Source: Batrachochytrium dendrobatidis JAM81 | Taxonomy: Eukaryota > Chytridiomycota > Chytridiomycetes > Rhizophydiales | Length of the DNA: 64,000 nt | Reading direction: 5' to 3' | Assembly (NCBI RefSeq): GCF_000203795.2 | Contig: NW_006281117.1 | Coordinates: forward strand, 193,501 to 257,500 | Position numbers and translations under genes: made by a program | Notes under the pieces: model-generated | The model's database searches: none | What the model saw: the letters and a program-made list of their open reading frames with translations, nothing else | What the model was told of the DNA's origin: nothing | In this document: positions 34,501-48,300 of the stretch, piece after piece | Layout of the letters: every line of letters starts with the position of its first letter | Numbering within the stretch: the first letter of the stretch is position 1

Positions 34501-36071
34501 GAGCTGGATTTACCTAAAAGACATGCCAAACAACTGGCCTCTCATAATGCAACTATTTGGGTATGTGCTTGCTTCATGGTTTTCATTTGTAAATTTTATA
34601 ATAGAATATTTATTTTCAATACGCCCGACTTTAATCCGATCATGATTTTAGCGAGTAGATGGATCGTTATTTTTTCCATTTGTGGCAAGTGCATCTGCAA
34701 ATGGAGTTTTTATGCTGGCCTTTACACTAAAGCTAGGTCGAAAACCACGAAAGCCAATTGGAATCTATCGTTTACAATGTGAAGCTGAAAATACACATTC
34801 AGTGGTTTTTGATGAGATATGCTTGGAATCGGTAATGTAAATTGGGCGGTTTACATCTCTGTATCAATCTCCCATATGATGGTAGATATCTGACTACTGC
34901 GATAACATCACAGCTAATGATTCAGCAAATCATCTTGTTTCATATTTACTAATATTCAATATTTTTACCATTGGTGACGTTTAGTCTTTGTCTGAATCCG
35001 TCGAGATTCATCCAATATACAATGGAGTTCAGCAAGTAAGTGTAAACAGTATAAATTACCGTCATACTCATGTAAAATAGAATGCGTGTACAACCAAATT
35101 ACAATTTTGGACATGCTCCTTCTGTTCATTTGAAACAGTGATGCATTGTACGATCATCAAGTTTGAAACCATATTCATTTATTGTAATCCATATATTGGA
35201 CTTGATTGTTCAGATATGAGATTTATTTGACTTGCAATGTAAGCATTCATTCAGTCGCTTATACAGAATGAGCACAAAAAATGATTAAACTTTTTCAGAG
35301 TTTAGAGGATACAATATTGTTTAGTAAATTTTATCAGTCATTTTATTGAGATTGGCTGTTTATTATACACACTTCTTTTGTGTCTCATTTTACGTGAATA
35401 TGGCGGTAACTGGTCAATGAGATGGCTAACCAAGTATACTAATTTTTATGACTATTGGTTTTAACTTGTTTAAATAGGTTCACTGGTGTCCAAATTTGTA
35501 CAATGAGGTACATCATATAGATACAGAGGATGATTCTTTGACATTGATAGACGAAAAAACGTCTATTCAAGCTGCCAAGACACCCAAAGTTGGCACTGGA
35601 CGAACTGGGAAAAAACCACATGAAAATAAGAAATCTCAAAGTAGTGGGAAGAAACCATCGATTGTGAAATCGTCAGTAAGGTCATCCAAAAAAATATTGG
35701 TGGCAATTCCATTGATGGAAAAACAAGCATTGAGCGACCAAAGTGCTGGTACTTCAAATACTAAATCTAAGCGCACTTCAACATCCAGCACAACTTTCTC
35801 TCGAGCTCACAGTAAAACTATGGATTTAGTTTCTGACAAAATCGTTGATTCAGCTGATGATTTAAATATTGATACGGCTTTAAATCAAGACATGCAATTG
35901 AAGAATATACGGGATACCACCATCGCGACCAACACAAATCCTAATAGACCAAAGAAACCACTGCATTATCTTGAAAATGGCGAATACTGTAGTGCACAAT
36001 TGATTGCATCAGCTGGAGCTCGTGGCTGGGTTCGCATTGATGCTGTATTTTCTGGCCTTTCCGTAAAATAA
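31583..36071 (+). CDS. RNA polymerase III transcription factor TFIIIC subunit (Tfc6/GTF3C2-like), zinc finger plus WD repeats
   Basis: Twelve exons: 31583-32646, 32738-32844, 32966-33052, 33160-33404, 33508-33646, 33753-33875, 34000-34062, 34152-34319, 34397-34560, 34652-34831, 34985-35035, 35478-36071 (994 aa). The N-terminus is Ser-rich and acidic, then a C2H2 finger (YCPIHGCNRHFKQFEGMKYH). The centre and second half form a degenerate WD propeller (VWGLEWCPG, LAVAGY, IQIWSVP, GVLAACFGDGSA, VRHMSWC, LISAGLDGRI). The last exon is Lys/Ser-rich and disordered. This matches the TFIIIC p110/Tfc6 class that binds the B box of tRNA genes. Intron 8 is read as GC-AG (A|GCAAGT) with an acceptor at 34396; a 35-nt alternative exists. 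The final intron (35036-35477) holds MITE copy G. Confidence 0.8.
35059..35406. mobile_element. MITE copy G (inside the last intron of the TFIIIC gene)
   Basis: 348 bp with TA on both sides (35057-35058, 35407-35408), left end CCGTCATACTCATGTAAAAT, right end ATTTTACGTGAATATGGCGG. The interior shares the sequence around ATGCATTGTACGATCATCA with copies B and C, in the orientation of copy C. It makes up most of the 442-bp intron. Confidence 0.85.
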
Positions 36072-36332
36072 TATTTGCCTTGTTTAATTAGAAACCCATT
36101 TATATTGCGTTTTACTCTCACTCTGCAACATTACAATGCTACTTTGATCATCCATGGCTGATGACAATTGCATTTGCATTTTTGTAATGTTATTTTGGTG
36201 TAATAGTTCATTTCAATTAGCAATAAACCTTTTCAAACGACTTTATTTTAACTAGCAAAGCATGTGTTTGGCGATCCGATTTGGATTTTTGTATTTTCCA
36301 TTCACATGACAATCTATGATTTAAAAAATCTA

Positions 36333-39300
36333 TTATGGATTCAAAAAACATCCAACTCCTGCAAGAATCCAAGGTGCTTTGGCATCTACACATGGGATTG
36401 TAAGTGTTGCCACCACCTTTTGTCGCGTGCGATCCATGTATAATGGCACTTGTAATTTTCCTTTTGTTGATACAGATTTCTAATAAACTTATCAATTTAG
36501 TGACAAGACTATTTTACATTTGAAAATAATGATTTAAAGTTGTTTTACCTCTGCAACCCAGCCAATGTAACATGTTGGAGCAGTTACAAATATTGGATCG
36601 TTGACGTTGGCTTCGAGTAGTCTTTCCCCATCAAAGTTGCATCCTTGTAATAGTAGTCCTTGTACAGCAATCCTGAGTGGACAGTTTTTCAATTCATTTA
36701 GATTCCATTCAGATACTAACTGCAACGAATCCATTGGTTGGCGAACTACAAATAAAAATAGCAGCATGGCATAATATTGCACCGTTGTTAAATAAAGCAG
36801 TGCGTGTATATATTGGATTTAAAATAAAAGTTTGACTTACGTATTCGAGAAGTCTGCTGGCGTTGTGCATTCAAGAATGTAATTGGGTTAAATAAATTAC
36901 ACAAAACGATAGACTCCTTGATACCTGCACTTGCTGTATCGCGTAAAGTATCCACTGCGATGGCTTTGGATATAACGCTTCGAATATAAACCTGTGCTGA
37001 CTCTGGACCTTCCCAAAGCTGCATCCATCTGATTTATTAAATTTGTATGCAAAAACAAGTTAGATGCTTTCAATTCAGGATATACTATGGAAAACAAAAA
37101 AAATATTTTACCGATCTGGTGTCTCTCCATGCAGCAAATTAGTACCGATTTTATAAATATCATTAGTAAGCAAGATGGTTCCACGAAGAAGCTTTGAAAT
37201 ATTTGACAGATCTGTGTGGATTTGCCGAATCAGTTCCAAAGCGCTTGAAAGTTCCTGAAAATATAAACATTAAATTCATATTAGAATGATGCGTATAATT
37301 GCTAATCCGTTTGATTTTTTATGCACGACTTGCCATATTGAAAAATGCTGGAATGGGGTCTGCATCTGATTGAACTGCCAGCTTTTTTTGGAGTAGATTG
37401 GTGGATCCGTTCAGCTAATTATATATTTAAAATAATAAATAAATCTACACATGATTAAATATGCTAGCAGTTTACAAATACTCAGTATCATACTTTTTTC
37501 CATAGTTGCAACAAAGGCATAAGTTCTTGGGACCATTTATCCTTGTTAAATTTATGCTGCTTAACATCAACATGCCGCTAAAAAATCATACCAATAAAAT
37601 CAGTTGATATTGTCATTAAAGTACAACTAAAACAGCACTTACTAGCGTTTTAAGTTGCTCAATTACAGCTTGACTTGTAAGTTTTTGAAGAGTGCGATCG
37701 ATATTTGCAGGAAGTCCAAAAAGTTCAACATTGTCTATTTCTGGAAGCTCCGTAATCAGTTGGTGGTAGGCTGCATACTCATTTGTACGCGGTAAAACTA
37801 TTCCACAGTTTAATGAATAAAAAGTTAGAATAAGCAAATTTTAAATTCCAAATGATTTAATGAATCGACAAAATTTAAACTTGCCAAAATTCTTGCAAAT
37901 TTTACGAGTTGGACCTTTCCCGTTGATAGTAAATACATCTATTGCATTGATTAAATATAATGTAAACAGATTCAAATTAGTTTACATTTAATAAAACTGG
38001 AAATTGCTAAACCGCTTGATATTAACTTACCATTATAAAATAACTGGTGCAAATATGTATGCAAAATAAGCGCATCATGATGATCATCAATTCGACCGCC
38101 GTAAATAGCATCTTGCAACAAACCATGCAATACTGCCCATTGAGGAGACTCTGACGTAGTGCACATGATCTTTACATCAAACAACATGATTACAATAGAT
38201 CAACTCAATTAGTCTTATTTTAGTAAACAGCCCTTGCTTTACACTGGGTTTAACTTACATCGACAACGTCAGCAGATGATCTCAGATCTGCAGCAGAAAA
38301 TTCATAAAACTTGTTCCACCCTTGTGGAATATAGTTTCGACGCTCTTGAATAACTGCGTGAAACCATGCCAAAGCAAAAAGTGCTTGTGCTCTAATCAAT
38401 GTACCACGTTGAATAAACTCGGGAGTCCATCCTTGGTAAATTCGCTGCAGATTTTTCTTGACACCTGCATACATAAAACAGTCAATATACTGAAATTTAG
38501 ACACACAAGTTTGTAACTCTACGCAATCTCACCTGGCGGAGCCTCTATAGTCACTTTAAGACAATTTTCCAAAAGACTGGCTGGGAATTTTACATGGGAT
38601 TCCGATGTCATCCAAAGCCTAAACTTGGAGTGTGGTTTTAAAAACAGTAACTCTTTTTCTAATATTGGAACCCAATTAATCACAAGATGAATATTTTGAA
38701 GAAATATCCATCCGCCTTCATTGGAAGCTTTGCGGAGCAGTTCAATGGCCAGTTCTCCTTGTCCCTGACCCATCGATATCTAAGATTATAAATTTAGCAC
38801 ACTTGTTAATTTCCAAATTTAAACTTGTAACAAGCTTAATTAAATTTGCATACCTGATAATAGTTTTCAGCACCAACTTCTGTCATTGCCAAATCTCTTA
38901 GTTCCTGAGTGGGATCTGCACCGGATGTTGTAATAAATAATACTGGCTCGCTACTTATCGTTTCTTTATCAAAAAATTCCTTTAATTCAAGCGCAGGCGG
39001 TGCCAGATTATCCATAGCAAGTGCATTACAACTAAACGCTGCCACTATTTAAAATGTTAACAAGTTTGGCTAAACAATGCATTTAAATTAAACACGGCTT
39101 ACTAGAAGTTAAAAGACGATCCGGTCGAAGGGCTTGCACAACCAATAATCTTTGAAAAGCACTATATTATTTTGAATTCCAAATACCACATCAGCCATCC
39201 AAAATATTAATAACCGGCGGTTTAGAATTATCGAAACTACCTGGTTTTTTCTCTAGGAAAGATTGCGTCACAGTTTGGACTAGAAATCCAATTTATCCAT

Positions 39301-42300
39301 ATTTCTTTATCACCAAATCCTAGCGATTGTGAAAGATTAGGCAAAAGAGTCTATGCAGCAACATGTTAGTTTGATTCACATTCAACGCGATATTCCCAAC
39401 AGTTTAATACATACCTGAAGCTGTCTAAAATACGGCCTTCGCTCCTCTGGAACCCAGTCTGGAATTTCAATTGATTTTTCTTCTACTTCAACCAACACAA
39501 CCTGACCAATGAACAGTTCCCATTCTTGCGGTCCAAAAAGGGTTGGATGTAGCTCGTGGATCATATACAAGGCAAACATTTGCTGATCAGCCTTGAAAAT
39601 AGACCGTGAAATATATTCAAACGTCAATCGTTCCATGGTTGTCATGAGTAGCTTAATACGCAACTCGGTTTGATCCTGTGCCGTTGTGGTTTCTGATTTT
39701 AATGCTTTTTCAAAAATACGCAAAAATGAGCTCAGCGAAAATCTATACATGGTATTAATCTTTTGCATATCACTAATAACAAAAAAAAGTGAGCTTCCAA
39801 ATGTTGATACAGGAGCAAATTTATCACGCTCAGAATCGAGCGACTCTTGAAGCTTTTGCGATTCTTTGAGACTTTTGGCAATAATGTTGCTTTTCTCCTT
39901 GGTTTCATTCAATGAGGTGAGAAGGGCCGTGTTTTCCAAGATATTTCCCTCAGAACTAGCCAAAGCCTTTAATAACTGATCCTCAAGATTTGAAAGCTGC
40001 ACCTTAAGTTCTTCTTCTTTTTTCAGCAGATTCATTTTTTGAACTTCAAGCTCTGGTCGTTCATGCTTGAGTGTGATACCAAGAAGCTGGCCTGACAAAC
40101 CAGCACGCGTAATAGTAAAGTTGATGTCATTCACATATCCAACAATATCTGCTGAAACTGTAAATGTTGATCTGCGTGTGGTAAAATACAGTTTAAAGTC
40201 AGAGTTGTAGTCGATCGTTTTGTCTCCGATTTCGATAACCAATCGAGGGCCTTGCTTTTGAAAGTCTCCGCGGATAAGAGGCATCAATACTGGTTCAATA
40301 TGAGTTAAATCTTGAACAATCAAAGTTTTTCCAAAACGCACAGCCAGTTCCAACGATCTCATAAAGCTTTCATTGCTTTGGCTAATTATTTCTGGTTTTT
40401 TATCTTTTAAATAATGTTTGATCCACTCTGTTGCTTGTCCTGATGGATCAATAAGTAAAGAAATTGCGCGATTATTGAGTGTGATGATAGCGTTTTCTAA
40501 TGAAAGTGTATCAGCAGGTAGTCCTTGTGATTTCCATATAAGCTGCTCACTTTCAGTATTCATAACTGTTATACAATTAAAGTTATTGATTCCAGTAATC
40601 TTTTCCCATTTCCGTACCATCAAATGACGCATATCTTCAGGTGCGCCAGCAAGGTACACAATAAATGCTGCAGCTAGTAACCCATTTCGAGGCAGTTTCT
40701 GGATTTCCTGGCCAATAGAGCTCACCTGAGAATTCCATCTATCTCCCTCTCCTGATAGTTTTTCTAATAGTCCTTGTGATCGCTTGATAATCCCCATGGC
40801 ATTATCAAGACTAATCTTAAGGCTCTCTGCTTCGCGTGTTTTGTCACTGAAATCATCCTTAAGCGCCTGCACCTTTGCATCCACCGCTGATAGCTGATCC
40901 TTAAGTTTGCTCAGCCAGCTTCGAGATGCATCTAAAGTAGCTGAAAGACGCTGCAAATTTTGCTCCAAAGGAGCAACTTTTTCAACAACTGTAGAATATT
41001 GAAGATTGGCCTTGACCCATAGTGCAAGGGGAGCTGCAGCAACTGAAACTCGTCTAATAGTCGCTTCTTCAAAGGAACTTTGTTTTTGCTTAATAAGCTC
41101 AAAAACGGCTTCTCGGGTCTGTTTGGTTATACTATGTGCATCAAAATTCATAATTTCTTCCTTGATTGACCGTTGACCCAAAAATCCCTTCATACTATTC
41201 CACGACATATCCAATACACCCATCAAACGAAGTACACCCTCAAGAACATCTCGGATTGCTGGAGGTGGAGCACGAAGCGATCGAATTTCCGATAAGCTTT
41301 CTGACCGGATTTCTCCAACAGCTGCTTTGGCACTCTTGATAATGGGCTCTACTTCTGAAAGTTCTTTTTGAACAGCCTGTTTTTGAACAAGTACTTTTGT
41401 TTCTTCTTCTTTAAGAGAAATAGTTAGCAATTCCATTTCTTTTTTTTGCTCAGAAGCTTGCACCATACTATCGGTAATTTGTCCAAGAGCCGCGTCTGCC
41501 TGCTGCTGCTTTTGAGTCAGCTCTGTCTGCTGTCTTTTGGCATCGGATGAAAGTTTGTCGACATATGTGGAAGCTTCGTTTAGTTTTTTTAGCCCTTCTA
41601 ATAGATAATTTTGTCTGATGCATAGTGAATCAAGCTTGGAAGAATATACTTGATTATACATGGCAAGATATTCGATAAAATGTTTTGGTGTTCCATCTCG
41701 AAAAACATTTGATTGGTGAATTGTCAACAACTCTTTGATCAGAGCATCCTTATCTTTGAGAGTTGTCAGTGAACCGGACTTGTTAAAAATCTCATTTGCT
41801 AAATACGTCATACTTTCATTGGAGAAAGCGTCCATCCATAGCATTTGGCATCGTGTGTAAAGTGCTGGATTTGATTCGCAGTTGATGATAAATTGCGGCA
41901 AGGCATGATCCATTACTAATATGACATGCAAATGTTTGCGCACACGGGATACAAAATACTCGTATACAGATCCTCTAAATCCAGCCTGGGAATGGCCGTC
42001 TTTAAGAGAGTTTAATATAAGATCCAACTCATCTTGAGCGTATATTCCTGCCACTTCTGACCCACTCAATAAACTATTGATCGATTCAATATATGATGGC
42101 TCTACAAGCTGATAGTCTTGCAACAAAAGCACTGCATCTTCTCCAGTCACTCCTGTAATTTGTAGTATAGCCTTTAAATCCGCCAAAAATGCTTTGGTTG
42201 AGTCACCACGCAGCACCTTTGGTGAAACAACCGTATATCCAAGATAAAATGATATCAAAAACGAAATATTAACATATGGAATGCCAGGTCGTCCTGCAAG

Positions 42301-45300
42301 AAGTAGCGATCCACCCGATTGACTCAAAACCCGTTCCATACGAGAAATTAGCTCTAGCATTTCTGGATACAACGATATGTGCAGATCTCTATTATCACGC
42401 TCATAGACACGCAGTTGTTTTGTTAATTTCTCCTTGTACTGATCCATTGTCAAACAGCCCAATTTTTTCGCAGTAGTAACATCAGAAAGAGAGCCCAGTT
42501 CTCCAGCCTCGGTGATGGCATAAATAATACCCTGCAATGTGCCTTGGTAGTTCCACTCTGACTGCAAGATCGAAAATAGTAGAGACTGAAAGCTTTGTCT
42601 AGCATCATGTCCAACAAGACGATCTTGGAATAGTCTTTGACTTTCATAAGCAATTACTTTAATAAGCTCGTTTTCATCGTTTTCTTGGTATACAAATCTT
42701 CCAAGAGACAATACTAGTCGCGAAATATCTCTTGGAGTAAAAACATAGTGCGAGTGCATGTCCACCCTAAACTTTTGAACTGTTTGTTCAAAAATACTTA
42801 CTATAGTCGAAGCCAGTTTGGAAATACTTTTTGGATGCGACCAAACACGATGATTGGGCAAGCACGATTCCAGTACGGGCTGAAGCATAATTTGATAAAT
42901 AGATTGAAGTTGCTCGCGATCAGTGTAAGATATATAGCAAACGCGGACAATAGACGAAAAACGAACACTCAGTTTGTGGCGACCAATTGTGGTTGATGGG
43001 TTCATGGATGCTACAATTTGGATGTTCTCAATGGATACCCATTCCAAAGAAGAATCATAGAATCCGCGGTAGGTGAGCAACTGTTGCAAAAATTGAATAA
43101 TCTCGACAGTTTCGTACTTGTCTGGTTTGGGAAGATTAATATCTTTGAAATATAAAATCAGTCTTTCGCAGTCCTTGGGTCGAAGTACCCGTCCTTTTAT
43201 ACTTGTACTTGCCACACAGGTTTGAAAAAGACGTTGTACAATATGCGACGACTTGGTTTGTGAATTACAATGTATAATAGAAACACTTGTAGATTTGAGT
43301 TTTGAAAAGCAATGGCGAAGTAAAGTGTATTTTCCTGCTCCTTCGGATCCAACCAATAAAAGTGGATGTTTATCATTCAACCATGGCATAACCATATCCA
43401 CTGAGCGCTGAAGATCTGGTGTAGCAATCACTGGTAGCCGATCTAGATCCTGCATGCAGGTGATGTCAAGAGACGCAGGTTCCTCAAGAGTATACGTCTC
43501 CAATTTTCCACTAGAAGACACCCAATAATCGAGTATTTTCTTTGGATCAGGGACTTGTTCGTTGGCCCATTGAAATAGCTCATTAGAAAATAAAAGTCGC
43601 TGTTCTAAAAACAAGTTTGAGCCAAGTCCACGAATCAAGCCAAAAAGAAATTGAAGTTTGCTGGTAGCACCGTGAATATGAGACAGACCATTCAATACCA
43701 ACCCAGCTTTTGTAGTCTCAACAGCCATTTCACAATTTTGTCTGATCCAGATAATACTTTGGTAAAAGTAAGCTTTGATCCAACCCATCAGCGCGACACG
43801 AAGCGGCTCTGCCTCTTTTTCAATCCAAGAATTCACAAGTACGTTAATATCCAAAGTTTCATCGGAAAGATAAATCATACCCATGCGACTGACAGTAGCT
43901 GGAGATGCAAAATTAAGGTTGTGCGTTTCAAATATAAAATTGATATTAGGACCAAATTGGATACGCTCGCCATTTGGCATGGTCAGTAAACGATTGTCAT
44001 CTAAAACAGAATTAAGTGACTCTATCCATTCAGGATCAATGTCACCGTCGGATATAATCCATGTATGCACGTCAAGCGCTTCTTTAACTGCTTGCCGTGA
44101 AGCGTATGTTAAAATGCCGTCCGTCCATTCTCGTGTATCCATATCCATGTTTCCTAAAAGTGACTGTCGGTCAACTGCCTTTGGGTTGGTAATGTGCGAT
44201 ACTAGTCTTTGTCCAGTTTTATGCAAAGCATTCTTGAGAAGTCGCCAAATTGTGCTTTTTCCAGATCCAGATGGTCCGACCAGTACAACACCCATACGCT
44301 GTTTGCACGCTTCATACAGTTGAAATACTTTTTCTGCTTGAGATTCAATATATATAAGGCCAAGCTCAACATAGGATTCTTGTAATGCCTTTTGGAGTTC
44401 TTGATAAATAATAGTATGAATGTCTGTTTCAGGAAAAATATCATTCATCAACATGCTAAAGCGTTGAGCATCTCCAAAGGTAAGCTTGGACAGAGTAGAT
44501 ACGCGAATCGCCTTGACCACGACGATCGCTTCTTCAACAGCTCCTACAGGACCAATCTTTTTTTGCTCGTGCAAAAGACTTCCGGCAAGCTCCAGTACAG
44601 CTTTTAATGGTCGTAAACCCCAATCGTAGTGCTGTTGTGCTGTCAGAAATTGTTTACATAAAGTAAAGATAGAAACCACTTTTTTTCCCAGTTCTCTTCC
44701 AAGATGAAATCCTTCTGAAAACAAAATGACCTCTGAAATCAGCTCGTTATTAGGATGAGTCATTGCAACTGATCGGAATAGCTGCTTGAGATTGTCTGGT
44801 AAACGTTGTCGTCCTCCATATCCTTTTCCCGCTGGATTTAATGTAACAAAAATTCCCGAATTTTTGTCGAGATCGACAGTCTTGCCCAAAAGCACAACGC
44901 TGTTTTCTTTGCGCTTAATCGCGGCTTGGATGACTTGAATTTGTTGGGATACTGCTGAAAGTACCGCCTCTTCAAGTCGGTTGAACTCGTCAAAACAGCC
45001 CCATGCTCCACATTTGACAAGACCGACAAAGATTCTTCCCATACTTTTGTAATCGATTCCCTCATCGCAGTTGAAAACAAGCACTTGTCTACCAAACAAC
45101 ACTGCGAGTGCTTTGACCGACTCTGTTTTTCCTGTGCCAGCCGGTCCAAAAGGATTTCCCCCGAATCCGCTCGACATTGCCTGTGTAAGAGTAAGATAGC
45201 ATTTATCGGTGAGCGGAGTATGCACAAGCCTTGCTGGATTACCTTGATATTCGTATGTATATTCAAATTCGGCATTATTCATACGGATAACGCATGCGTT

Positions 45301-48300
45301 TTCACTGTTCAAATAAAAACGTAGTTGTCGTTGCCATTCCCAGTCTGTCACTTTCAGCAAATCTACTTTTTGAAGTTGCTCAATCACATCCAGAAAATGA
45401 ATGATATCCAAAATGAGAGGCTTGATTTTTAACTCGATTACACCACGCTCAGTTTTATCGGCTACCGTTGACGAATCAAATGTCGTATATTTCTCCAGCT
45501 CATCGCGTAGCTGCTTTTCTAGTTGCTCAAAACCTTGCTGATTTTGAATACACTTTTCCACACTGCTTGTAAAATGCAAATACTCTGCAAGACAAATAAT
45601 CTGTGAGGGATATTTGAAAATATTCGATTCGGCAACACATTCTTGAAGCAAGATTTTCAAAGTCGATTTCATCTCAATTTCAAAACTTTGTAGCCACGAT
45701 TCGACCTCCGCAGTGACGGTCACTGGATTTTTGAGTGAAACAATCTCTCCGCTTAAACTCTGCATAGCGTCAATGGATGTCATCTCAGCATTAAATCTAA
45801 CGCTAAATACACCAGCAAACAGCTTTTTTAGATGCGCTTGAATAACTTGAGGATTCATGGCTTGTCCCAAAATTTCCAAAAGATCGTCGTCTCCAATGAA
45901 ATAGAATCGAGCAAACTTGGCACGCTTTTGCTCTAAAAACTCATTCAGTGCCTTTTGGCAGCGCTCCAACTGGTCCATCAAAGCAACCAAAATACTCCGT
46001 ATGTTTGGGAAAAAGAGTATGGATACGATTCGTACATCTGTCATGATACTTTGTATCACGGAGCGAAAGTCCTCATCAATACGATAAAATCTGCTTTGCT
46101 CAGAAGGCAATGCTCCGCGACTAAAAATGGGTTCCAAATACACCCATCGCCGCTGAATTATATTAAGTTGACGCAAATACTCGTCCAATTCGGCAAGCTT
46201 GTGTTCCCAGGATTGTGCCTTTTCAGCAAAATTATTAAAGTATGGAGAGTCTTTCAATGAAGATAAAAGCGACTGGTTGTCACCAACCTGCGTAAGCGTC
46301 TCTTTCCAGTCCTTGATAAGCGATAGTTGATTTCCTTTTGCATCTTGATATTCTGTAAGTGAAAACTGCGCACCGGCTCCCCAAATATCAAGTTCCTGGA
46401 TGGCTTCGCGAATAGCAACTTCGCCATTGGCTTGATTGTTGAGCTCTTTGATCAAGGAAATTTTCAAAACAATGGCATCACGTAAATCCAAAAAGTGGCC
46501 AACATTGAGCTCAGAAACAGTAATACCCTTTGGAACTGACAAAATTCTAAATAGTTCTCCCCAGTGTTCTGTCGTCCAGTTATCCCCGCGTAATAGTTTG
46601 AAATTTGGAACAACTTCCCGATACGAATCCAGATCCTTTAAAAGCTGAGCTGAAACAGCATCAGTTGGACGACTTTGAATAGTTTGGCTCCATTTCCCAA
46701 CAAACTCGTCTAGTTGATGAGATTTTGCTCTAAAAGAAATCCAATCTTGAGCACGAATTTGGTCTAGCTCTTGAAGATACTTTTCGCATAGCCCCCACAT
46801 CTCTTTTGACTCGCTCAGGTCTTGGCGAATCAACTCCATTTCTGAAAAATTTGGAGGTGAAACATTGAAATGTTGCGAATCAACCATGATTTGGTTTGCC
46901 GTCTTTTCAAGCTCTGAAAACTCGAGTACTCTTTCTTTTACAAATTCACCAGCTTTTCTGGTTTCTTGAATATTTCCTATATCGCTGGATTTAGGTTTTA
47001 ATTGACTCCATCGCAAAGAAAACTTTTCCATTTCTCCCAAAAACAGCTGAACGCGACCATCGATTGCACTTCGCAGTATATTCACCTGCTCCTTGATCAT
47101 CAGCTCGTGACTTTCCAGCATCAGCTCCAACTTTCCCCACTTGGCCTCCACAGAACTAGCATCAATTCCTGAACCTGAAACAGATTTTAAAAGTTTGTTT
47201 TTAGTATAGACCGCTTCAAAATGTGACTGAATAGAAAGTTTGCTTTGAGAGAGTTCTGCATGACGTGCATTTGCCTCTCCAATCTCTGCCATGGTCTGAG
47301 GGTGTTTGAGCAAAATGTCCATGCCTTTGTTGACAAAATCGTTTATTTCGGCTATATGCACTAATATAGCCTTACGCAATGCAGCTAGCATAGCATCAAA
47401 CATCCGCTGTAAATGATCATCAATTGTTGCCTTGACTGAAGCAGTAGAAACGGTGATACAATCAACTTTGATGGTGGATGGAAGCTGCTCGGCATCTTTT
47501 CCCTTTTGTTTTAGCATTCGAAAATTGAGTTCCCAGTCAGAAATCTCTGTCAACGATTCTTGCACAAATTCATCAAGATCCACCGTACCCAACAAAACCC
47601 AGTCCTGAAAACTATTGTGCATTTTGACAAGATTTTGAAAAAGTAGTTCGGCTTTTAGGTAAACTGTTGATAGGGATAGCGAGTTTTGGTCAATGAGCTG
47701 ATTAAACACACGGGTTTCTCCAATTCCCTTGAATACACTTGGTAAATTGATAAACTTTTTCAATTCTCGGTAGTATTTTGCACGAATTTCCTCAAACGTG
47801 GGACGAAACTGTAGTTTTTGCTGCTTAAATACAAGATCTACTTTCATCTCTGGAAGATTTTCATTAAGGTTTTCTAAACCAACTTGGTACTGGTACTCCA
47901 AGGCCTTGTAAAGCTGGTAATCCCAGTGGTTTCTCCATGTGATGGTCAATTCAGGGGCAATACCACCGTCTTGAATATGAAGAATAATGCTACGGATTTC
48001 ATTAAGAGTTTCTTTCCAAAAAGCTTGATTTTTAACAAGATCGATGCTCATCAATGAGATAATGTGATCTGAAATAACGACATGGTACTTGCGAAGTCTA
48101 CGGTTTTCTGAAGAAAGATGTTCAGCAGCTGCTTTTAGTTTGAAAATATAGCTTTCCAGCTCTTGCGGATTTTCCCAGTTGAGCATTCGAGATCCAATGG
48201 AGTTCGATTCCTCATCAGCTCCACCAGAAACAGATGGATTTTTGACGAGTCGTTCAAACGCAACTGCAGCCTGTAGTAGCATTGATTGTTGGCTTGGAAG

